A stretch of DNA of 7,714 bases from Acidobacteriota bacterium (GTDB lineage: Bacteria > Acidobacteriota > Terriglobia > Terriglobales > Acidobacteriaceae), in contig QHVR01000014.1 in assembly GCA_003223595.1 (NCBI GenBank), positions 1 to 7,714 on the forward strand, given 5' to 3'. Below the pieces are notes generated by a model. The model was not told the origin of the DNA, did no database searches, and saw only the letters and a list, made by a program, of their open reading frames with translations. Each line of letters starts with the position of its first letter. The first letter of the stretch is position 1. This document shows positions 1 to 6,226 of the stretch, piece after piece. Position numbers and translations under genes: made by a program.

Positions 1-2435
1 TAGGCGCCCCCAGCCTTCAAAACACCAAGCATTGCTACCAACATGTCAACAGAGCGATCAACGCAGATGCCTACTAAATCACCGGGCACCACTCCGCGTT
101 TTTGCAGGTACCGGGCTAGCTGATTGGCCCGGCTATTCAGTTCGTCATAGGTCAGACGATTGTCCCTGCATACGACGGCAATCGACCCCGATGACCGATT
201 TACCTGAGCCTCGAACAGCTGGTGCACCGTCGCTTCCCTCGGGTAAGCCACTGCAGTGTCGTTCCACTCCATGAGCAACTGTTGGCGCTCGGCTTCGCTA
301 AGCAGCGGCAATCGCGAAATCTTGATGCTAGGGTTCTCCGCACCTGCGGCCAGCAGACTCTGGAAGTGGCCTATCATGCGTCCGATCGTCGGGGCATCGA
401 AAAGATCGGTGTTGTAGCCGAAGGTGGCATCCAGTCCGTTGTCATTCAAGGCGAATTCCACCGAGAGGTCGAATTCCTCAGCCGGGTTCTCAAACTCAAG
501 CAGACTGACACCCGGCTGCGTTGGCGCGCGGCCCGCGACGGCCCAGTCTTTCGTGGTGAAAATAACCTGGAAGAGCGGGTGACGACTCATATCGCGATCC
601 AGCCGTAGTTGCTTCAACACGGTTTCAAAGGGAATTTCCTGGTGTGAGAATGCAGCCTGGCTCGATTGGTGAACGCGCTCGACAAAATCGGCGAAACATG
701 GCTCTCCGGAAGAATCAATCCGAAGCGCCAGCATGTTCTCCAGCGGGCCAATGACGCTCTCGAGCTCAGGCCGAACTCGGCCGGAAACGCGGGTTCCCAC
801 AATCAGATCTTCTTGTCTCGAATATCGCCATAACAGAACGCTGAAAGCGGCCAGCAGGGTGCTAAAAAGAGTGGCACCATGGCTCTGGCTCATGGTGCGG
901 AGCCGTTCCAGCAACGATGGATCAATTGACATTCGCTGCTTGTCGCCGTGAAAAGTTTGAAGTGGTGGTCGCTGCCGATCGGCAGGCAGGTCGATGCTGG
1001 ATGGAGCGCCTTCCAAATATTGCTTCCAAAACGCAAGCTCCGCGGACGAAGGCACTACATCCCGCGCAGCAGCCTCGTGGTACTGCGCAGACAGCTTGGG
1101 CACTGCTTGCGATTTTTCGCGGATTTGCGCTTGATAGACCGAGTTCACTTCCGTCAGGAGAAGTTGGAGCGACACTTCGTCGCACACGATGCGATGGCAG
1201 ATGACCAGCAAAACGTGTTCCGCATCGCTGAGGTCAAAGAGTACGGCTCGCAGTAGAGGACCTGAGCTCAGTTCAAATGCATTCTGCGTCTCCTGGCGTG
1301 CAAGACGAAGTAGCTGTGACTCACGGTCCTGCGGTGCGAAGTGGCGGAGGGATACGGTGTTCAGTGCAATCCTCGCAGACGGAAGCACAACCTGTTCAGG
1401 CGCTCCCTCCACTACGCGAAATTCCGTTCGCAGGATCTCATGCCGCTGCACGACTGCGTCCAATGCGGCCTGGACCGCTCCTTGAGGAACGAGACCGGTC
1501 AGGCGCAACCCGCACGGCACGTTCTGGGCGGGGTTGCGAGGATGCAGTTGGTCCAGCACCCAGAGACGTTCCTGCGTACTGGACAGAGGGATACCGCGCG
1601 GCGAATCCTGGCTGTCTTTCTGAGCGTTTTGCTGGCTCTGTGCAAGATTCGGACGGCTTTTCAAGTAAGCGATCAGTTCTTTGTTCAGATTGGGGCCGCA
1701 CCCAATCAGCCCGGGGAGGAGGGGATCCTTTTGGTTGCAACGTAGTTCGCTGTTATCCGGGGTAGTGACAATGCCTCCTGCGCTGAGTACCAGGGCTGCG
1801 CCGGCGGCCACGTCCCACTCATGCTTCGGAGTCAGGGTGAACGTTAAGTCCGCACGACCGACTGCAACCAATCCCAATTTATAGGCAACCGAGCCCATGG
1901 CGCGGATCTCCAACGGGCCACCTTCAAACTGCTTCCATTCACCACGTTTGACCTCGCTCCGGCTGGCCAGGGCAAGAGATCCTTGCAGGGCTATTCTCTG
2001 GCTGCAGCGTGCCGGCTTGCCGTTGTACCAGACTCCAGAATCTATGGCCCCGAGCATCATCTCATCGGTCGCGGGATTGTAAATGCCGCCTGCCACAGGC
2101 CGGCCATTTTCGACGAACCCAATGGAAACACAGAATTCCGGGATCCCCGCAACGAATTCACGGGTACCGTCGAGTGGATCCACGATCCACACACGACTCT
2201 TGCTAAGCCGGGACTCATCATCGACGCTCTCTTCCGAGAGCCATCCCTCACCTTCGCGCAGCAAGTGTCGACGTAGCACTTCGTCGACCGCACGATCGGC
2301 CTCAGTCACCGGATCGTGACCAGTCTTGTATTCCGCTTCGACTTCGCCCAGGCGAAAACGGCTGAAGACTACGCGGGCAGCATCCAGCGCGGCCTCAATG
2401 CGCTTAAGAATGTCGGCGTAAGCAGATGAACTCAT
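1..2435 (-). CDS. Phosphatase (inositol-monophosphatase/CysQ family)-NRPS fusion protein, 3' end outside the window
   Basis: One uninterrupted frame of 811 codons runs from ATG at 2435 off the left edge. Residues 1-260 form a complete Mg-dependent phosphatase of the IMPase/CysQ superfamily: DPVTEAD near the N-terminus, metal ligands E68/E69 (LSEES), D86 and D89 (WIVDPLDGTREF), and D208 (HEWD). After a Q/S/D-rich linker (about 261-281) comes a condensation domain: C1 SSTQERLW (285-292), C2 QRHEILRTEF, a degenerate C3 HRIVCDE (414-420), C6 SHQEIPFE and C7 RDMSRHPLFQ. From about residue 736 an adenylation domain begins, with A1 LTYDEL (761) and A2 LKAGGAY at the edge; the specificity residues are outside. 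DPLDGTREF leans towards 3'(2'),5'-bisphosphate nucleotidase (CysQ) rather than true inositol monophosphatase, but the substrate is not settled. The start has no good Shine-Dalgarno; the in-frame stop at 2474-2472 leaves no alternative ATG, GTG or TTG upstream. It lies downstream of a sulfotransferase on the same strand. Confidence 0.93.
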   Translation of the reverse strand, partial: MSSSAYADILKRIEAALDAARVVFSRFRLGEVEAEYKTGHDPVTEADRAVDEVLRRHLLREGEGWLSEESVDDESRLSKSRVWIVDPLDGTREFVAGIPEFCVSIGFVENGRPVAGGIYNPATDEMMLGAIDSGVWYNGKPARCSQRIALQGSLALASRSEVKRGEWKQFEGGPLEIRAMGSVAYKLGLVAVGRADLTFTLTPKHEWDVAAGAALVLSAGGIVTTPDNSELRCNQKDPLLPGLIGCGPNLNKELIAYLKSRPNLAQSQQNAQKDSQDSPRGIPLSSTQERLWVLDQLHPRNPAQNVPCGLRLTGLVPQGAVQAALDAVVQRHEILRTEFRVVEGAPEQVVLPSARIALNTVSLRHFAPQDRESQLLRLARQETQNAFELSSGPLLRAVLFDLSDAEHVLLVICHRIVCDEVSLQLLLTEVNSVYQAQIREKSQAVPKLSAQYHEAAARDVVPSSAELAFWKQYLEGAPSSIDLPADRQRPPLQTFHGDKQRMSIDPSLLERLRTMSQSHGATLFSTLLAAFSVLLWRYSRQEDLIVGTRVSGRVRPELESVIGPLENMLALRIDSSGEPCFADFVERVHQSSQAAFSHQEIPFETVLKQLRLDRDMSRHPLFQVIFTTKDWAVAGRAPTQPGVSLLEFENPAEEFDLSVEFALNDNGLDATFGYNTDLFDAPTIGRMIGHFQSLLAAGAENPSIKISRLPLLSEAERQQLLMEWNDTAVAYPREATVHQLFEAQVNRSSGSIAVVCRDNRLTYDELNSRANQLARYLQKRGVVPGDLVGICVDRSVDMLVAMLGVLKAGGA

Positions 2436-3000
2436 GGTTGTTCGCTTGATTTCATGCCAACATGCGGATTTTTAACAGCAAGGGGTGAAAGGTGTGGAGG
2501 ATTCGGCGCTGGCAGAGCGGGGGAATATGCGTGAAGGTCCGAAGTTCGATGATTTTGCATTAAGTGCATGTAAATTCAGTGCGCCGCAGCAGATCCTAAC
2601 CGCGACTGTCAGATGCGGTTGGCGAGACGACAAACCAATGAAACCCTGTACCCATTGTGGATCGAGAATCATGTGGTCTCAGTTTATACGAAAGTGTCCG
2701 CTTTCGACGAGAGTGTCCGATGGCCCTCAGCACGCAAGTCACGTGCCGGATCGAATTTTCCGATCCACAGCTAAGTACATGAAAAGACACGGAGTAGTTG
2801 AGGGTTTCGTCTGTTTCGCCGATCCTGCCTGGGCCATATGTGCAAGCCATTGCTCTCGAGGGAAAGATTCGTCCAATGAGGTCCTTAAAAGCCAGGTGGT
2901 GTGGAAGTAAAGACCGATTCTTCTCCCAGAACTGAAACGCAGGTTCCGGTTGGAGGCTATAAAAAGTGGGATCTCAACCGTGTAGAGCGGAGCCCAGAGG
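2436..3000. other. 565-bp intergenic region between sulfotransferase and phosphatase-NRPS
   Basis: No convincing gene is seen in this stretch. The open frames present on both strands have no recognisable domain and poor start contexts. The region is long for a gap between two co-directional genes. It contains a tandem 13-bp repeat with a TATAAA box facing the NRPS gene (2683-2719), so the NRPS may be transcribed from its own promoter with a leader of roughly 240 nt. No clear hairpin terminator for the sulfotransferase was found; a minus-strand TTTTTATAG run near 2960-2968 is not preceded by a good stem. Confidence 0.6.
2683..2719 (-). promoter_or_regulatory. Candidate operator/promoter: tandem 13-bp direct repeat plus TATAAA box
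   Basis: Read on the minus strand, CGGACACTCTCGT (2719-2707) and CGGACACTTTCGT (2700-2688) match at 12 of 13 positions and repeat with a 19-bp period, close to two helical turns. The second copy ends on the first base of TATAAA (2688-2683), a plausible -10 element. The place where a -35 would lie reads CTCGTC, within and beside the first copy, not TTGACA. This is what an activator-dependent or operator-covered promoter would look like. A short dyad, CGAAAG-N6-CTTTCG (plus strand 2689-2706), overlaps it. Function is inferred only; no regulator gene is visible in the window. Confidence 0.35.
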
Positions 3001-3891
3001 TTATGTCTGATTCTGGGAAGAGAAGACGGCGGAGGTCTCTGTCCCACCAAGTTGCGGGGACGTGGTGAGTTCGTATCCCAATTTCTGCATGGTTGCTCCC
3101 CATGCCTGCTCGATCTTGCGCACCGAAGTCTCGGACAGCGCGCTTTGCCAGTCGCCGGACTTTGCCGCTCTCACAAAAGGTTTGTCCTTCCGGGTGCCTT
3201 TCGTCGAAACCCATCCCTTCTGGCTTTTCTCCAACGCCCGCATCCGGTCCGCCGAACTTAGTTCCACTGCGCGCGCCAGGGTCTCCGGGCTGGGATTGAT
3301 TTTGAGCAAGGGAGTCATTTTCTTCAACTCCGCTACGGGGTCGCGCAACATATCTTCGTACCGGACAAAGCAGAAGTCTTCGGTTTCCCCGCGCATTTTC
3401 ACCCAGCTCAGAACATGATTTTCCCAGCTGCCGAAAATATCCACGCTGGGCCAGATTTTGGCGCTAACAAAGCGATCAACAAACTCATCCAGCGTGACCT
3501 CATCCGTGAACCTGCGGACCTTAAGGTTGTAATGATAGAAGGAAACCGCCACGTCCCGGGGATCGCGGACGATGTAGATAACGCGAGGATAGCGAGGATC
3601 GTAAACGTCGTGGCTCTTGAGAATTCGCGGAAGGCGACGCAACACCCGGTTGGGAAAAGTATAAATTGAGGGTACGCGGAACTCTAAGTTGGCGAATGTT
3701 ACCGGTTCATCAGGGCTCATCACGTTCCCGATGAGGAACCTTGCCCAGGTATTTCCTGACCGCGGGTAGGAAACTAGAAAGATGTCATCGTCAAAGACTT
3801 GAACCTTGTGCTCTGCCGTAGCTCTCCGCAGCGCTACTGCGGCAACCTCAACAAAATAGTCGCGTATGCGAGTTCTCAGTCTTCTGATCAT
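3001..3891 (-). CDS. PAPS-dependent sulfotransferase (cytosolic-type, Sulfotransfer_1 family)
   Basis: This 296-residue protein has the usual length for a soluble sulfotransferase. It transfers a sulfuryl group from 3'-phosphoadenosine-5'-phosphosulfate (PAPS) to a hydroxyl or amine and releases PAP. Visible motifs in order: the 5'-phosphosulfate loop FLVSYPRSGNTW (38-49); the catalytic-base region LKSHD with H94; the 3'-phosphate motif IVRDPRDVAVSFYHY with R109 and S117; FVRYEDML (175-182), conserved in this family; and a C-terminal R241...SGDW (245-248) matching the RxGxxGDW cofactor-binding signature. There is no signal peptide or membrane segment, so it is cytosolic. The acceptor cannot be read from sequence; candidates are a peptide made by the downstream NRPS, a polysaccharide or a lipid. 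It is separated from the upstream beta-helix gene by a hairpin terminator and from the NRPS by 565 bp. Upstream of the ATG only a weak GGA is seen as a ribosome site. Confidence 0.93.
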   Translation of the reverse strand: MIRRLRTRIRDYFVEVAAVALRRATAEHKVQVFDDDIFLVSYPRSGNTWARFLIGNVMSPDEPVTFANLEFRVPSIYTFPNRVLRRLPRILKSHDVYDPRYPRVIYIVRDPRDVAVSFYHYNLKVRRFTDEVTLDEFVDRFVSAKIWPSVDIFGSWENHVLSWVKMRGETEDFCFVRYEDMLRDPVAELKKMTPLLKINPSPETLARAVELSSADRMRALEKSQKGWVSTKGTRKDKPFVRAAKSGDWQSALSETSVRKIEQAWGATMQKLGYELTTSPQLGGTETSAVFSSQNQT

Positions 3892-4123
3892 GTGCGTCCA
3901 GGGCCTAGTACGATTCCTTGTTCTACAATCTTGCCACAGTTTACGGGGTGTTGCAGATTATGGGAAGGAATTCAGTATCGAGAGGTTCTAGCCATTGCCC
4001 CAGCGGAAGGGAGTACCAGTGGCTCAGGAGGGCACATCGCCACTCATTACAAGGCTATGAAAACGAGTGTCAAACTCTCCACCTCACGGGGAAAGTCTTA
4101 AAACAGGCACGATGCGAATCGAT

Positions 4124-4164
4124 ACCGCGCTGCCCGGGGCCAGAAGAAACCCGGGCAGCGCGGT
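4124..4164 (-). terminator. Strong hairpin terminator after the beta-helix gene
   Basis: A perfect 15-bp inverted repeat (arms 4124-4138 and 4150-4164, 11-nt loop) begins seven bases beyond the TAG stop of the beta-helix gene. The stem is very GC-rich (core GCGCTGCCCGGG). On the minus strand no T-run follows directly; TTTT comes only about 20 bases later. It may act as an intrinsic terminator with a weak tail or as a 3'-end-protecting hairpin. It separates the beta-helix gene from the sulfotransferase. Confidence 0.7.
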
Positions 4165-4170
4165 GATCAG

Positions 4171-5988
4171 CTACCTTACTTTCGCTACGGCCGCGGTCAC
4201 GCCCGGCACATTTGCTCCCAGATCTTTGCCGTCGGTACCTGCACCCTTGTAAGGGCTTGTCGATTGCAGCGTGTAATTGGCTATGCTTCCGCCGTTATAG
4301 TTAAGCAACTCCACTGCGGAGTCGGTCATCGGGAAAAAATTGGACACTGGCCAGGTTGACGGTGGATAGCTCCCCGGGGACGCCAACAGGGCGTTGTGGG
4401 AAAAGAGATAGCTAGCGAAGCACGCATTGAGCGTGATTAGAGGTGAATCGTGAGCCGCACAGTTGAGACTGCCATCCGTGCCCGTGGACCATACTGGATA
4501 CTGCCCAGCATTAATGATGCTGTTGGCAACCACAAAATTTCTCATCTTTGGATTTACCGATAGCAGATTGCCAATGAGAAATGACGTTGTTTTAGGAAAA
4601 GCGGTGACGTGGTTGATCGTCACATCGTGCAGCACTGGGGAAGCTTTACGCGTTGCAACCAGTGCGAAGACATCTGGACCGTGGAATTTCGTTCCATCGA
4701 TGTCATCAAAGATTACGTCGTGAATGCTGTAACGCCCGCCATCCAAAGGAATTTGACCAGTATCGGAACGGCCGTTGCTGATCTGCATTCCCGCTGCCAT
4801 GTGGCTGATGTAGTTGTAACGTATCGTGACATCGGTCACCTGACATACCGTGCATGTGCCATTGGCCTTCGGCGTCAACAGAATCGCGAATCCCACTTGC
4901 GAGAAGCCACCCCAGGTATTTTCCATGATGTTGCTGTCGAGCAGAACCCGTTTTGCATTTTTCAGCTCGAACAGATTCTTCACGATGAATGGACGTCCAT
5001 TAGCTCCTCCCACGTATCCGGGCTGTCCTTTCATCCACGTAAGGGGCTTGAACATGTGATTGTGCGTGATCTCGATATCGGCGGGCGTCTGGGTAGCCGG
5101 GCCACCACCGAATAGGATGTTTTCGCCGGAAGCCTCCAGGAAATTATCGACAATCTTGTAGGGCCCCATGGGATGGGTGTTGATTCCCCCACTGATGGCT
5201 TGAGCGTCGGTGCAGGATCCCGTTAAAGAGACGCAATGGAAGTCTGTAAAGAAGGAATCTATGACGGCAACGTAGGTACCCCCTCCCAGTTGTACTCCGC
5301 GAACGGTTTCATCGTGGGCTGTGCCATGAAACCAAATTCGGTCATAAATAATCTTGCTAGTAACCGTGCCGGGGGTCGGCGAGGCAAGTGCATAAACCAA
5401 ACCAATGCCTGCATCCCTCGTCAGTTCCAGGCCGATCAGCCGGTAGTGATTGGCACCGGGAGCGAACACTACGGGGCCGCTTGCTTGGCTTCGATGCATC
5501 ACAAGTCTGGCTAACACATTTTTCGTCGAACTGCAGTTGAAACCCGGCCGTCCTGGTAATGAAGAAACGCCCGCGTAGCATGGCGTCAGCCGAGAGCCTT
5601 GGGGAGGCAGCAGTGAATTATCGCTACTGGTGCGAACGATGATCCAGTGAGAGTTATCACAGCTCTTGTTTGGAAATATGAACGCTCCGGTAAAAGTGGC
5701 TCCCGCTTGTAAATGGATCGTGTCCCCACATCGAGCATTATTGAGAGCAGCCTGGAGATTGCCTCCGCTGTTCACCGTGATCGTAATGCCCGGAGCCGGC
5801 GTATTCGCCATTGCGGTTGGAATCAGGACCAATGGCAATGCAGCCGGTCCATCGGTAGTCGAAGCGTACGAGGTCTGCGAAGCAGCACCCAGGCTGACGA
5901 GCAGAAGCAAGAGAATGAATCTTTGAAGCTTTAGGCTTTGCGTTGTCGTGCGCATCGAGTCGACTGCGAATTGCGTTGGAACAACCAT
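4171..5988 (-). CDS. Secreted right-handed parallel beta-helix (pectate-lyase-fold) protein
   Basis: The 605-residue protein has an N-terminal export signal: a basic stretch around residues 13-23, the hydrophobic core FILLLLLVSLGAA (24-36), and a likely cleavage after SYA (about 42). The mature part opens with the typical start of the pectin-lyase fold (VNSGGNLQAALNNARCGDTI, 72-91). It then shows repeated short strands ending in Asn or Asp turns (IIYDRIWFHG, YKIVDNFLEASG, IEITHNHMFK, VLLDSNIMENT, VTIRYNYISH), as expected for beta-helix coils. The C-terminus reads GTDGKDLGANVPGV, a tail I associate with acidobacterial members. Ten cysteines in the mature part (87, 110, 137, 152, 252, 259, 379, 382, 510, 523) suggest disulfides and an extracytoplasmic location. 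Catalytic residues of a polysaccharide lyase or glycosidase cannot be assigned, so the activity is open; carbohydrate binding or cleavage is the general expectation. ATG at 5988 is chosen over M12 because GAGGTT precedes it. Confidence 0.9.
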   Translation of the reverse strand: MVVPTQFAVDSMRTTTQSLKLQRFILLLLLVSLGAASQTSYASTTDGPAALPLVLIPTAMANTPAPGITITVNSGGNLQAALNNARCGDTIHLQAGATFTGAFIFPNKSCDNSHWIIVRTSSDNSLLPPQGSRLTPCYAGVSSLPGRPGFNCSSTKNVLARLVMHRSQASGPVVFAPGANHYRLIGLELTRDAGIGLVYALASPTPGTVTSKIIYDRIWFHGTAHDETVRGVQLGGGTYVAVIDSFFTDFHCVSLTGSCTDAQAISGGINTHPMGPYKIVDNFLEASGENILFGGGPATQTPADIEITHNHMFKPLTWMKGQPGYVGGANGRPFIVKNLFELKNAKRVLLDSNIMENTWGGFSQVGFAILLTPKANGTCTVCQVTDVTIRYNYISHMAAGMQISNGRSDTGQIPLDGGRYSIHDVIFDDIDGTKFHGPDVFALVATRKASPVLHDVTINHVTAFPKTTSFLIGNLLSVNPKMRNFVVANSIINAGQYPVWSTGTDGSLNCAAHDSPLITLNACFASYLFSHNALLASPGSYPPSTWPVSNFFPMTDSAVELLNYNGGSIANYTLQSTSPYKGAGTDGKDLGANVPGVTAAVAKVR

Positions 5989-5995
5989 GATTCAC

Positions 5996-6001
5996 AACCT
6001 C
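5996..6001 (-). promoter_or_regulatory. Shine-Dalgarno site for the beta-helix gene
   Basis: GAGGTT on the minus strand lies seven bases before ATG at 5988. The next in-frame ATG (5955) has no such site, so this decides the start and adds eleven residues in front of the signal peptide core. Confidence 0.6.
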
Positions 6002-6091
6002 GAAACCGGGATTGGAAGAACTTGTTTGAAGCTGCGAGCACTCTAGAACTGGCAAACCGTTGGGCATAGATACCGCTTGACCAGAAACTAC

Positions 6092-6109
6092 TGGAACACG
6101 TTAGTTCCA
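6092..6109. promoter_or_regulatory. Perfect dyad TGGAAC-N6-GTTCCA in the divergent intergenic region
   Basis: A perfect 6-bp inverted repeat with a 6-bp centre (ACGTTA) sits between the divergently oriented beta-helix and VanZ/LamG genes, about 105 bp from one start and 118 bp from the other. Its symmetry and position would suit a regulator dimer controlling both genes. Arms of this length can occur by chance, and no -35/-10 pair could be assigned with confidence on either strand of 5989-6226. Confidence 0.3.
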
Positions 6110-6226
6110 CTTGCGATGGTGAGCAGCGATTTCAGCTGTATTCATCGCATCAGGCTGGACCGTGATCGAGGTACTTGTTTGCGCAGTTAACAACGCTGTG
6201 GATTGGAGCGAGCGATTGTGCTGAGT

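Noticed and set aside
222..1765. Several plus-strand and other-frame open frames of 60-160 codons across the left part
   Set aside because: All lie opposite or out of frame with the phosphatase-NRPS gene, whose conserved motifs account for the whole stretch.
2432..2455. Seven-codon minus-strand frame MKSSEQP whose TGA overlaps the NRPS ATG (ATGA)
   Set aside because: It has the geometry of translational coupling but no ribosome site, and is too short to tell from chance.
2485..2910. Plus-strand 141-codon frame with a CTHCGS zinc-ribbon-like start in its middle
   Set aside because: Single CxxC without a matching second pair, GTG start in poor context, no recognisable domain, and it would oppose both neighbouring genes. 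More likely a chance frame.
3799..4101. Plus-strand 100-codon frame across the sulfotransferase start
   Set aside because: Overlaps the conserved N-terminal region of the sulfotransferase on the opposite strand and has no protein-like features.
6051..6065. Sigma-54-like TGGCA...GGGC in the divergent intergenic region
   Set aside because: The GG and GC elements are 11 bp apart instead of 10 and the -12 TTGC is not matched.
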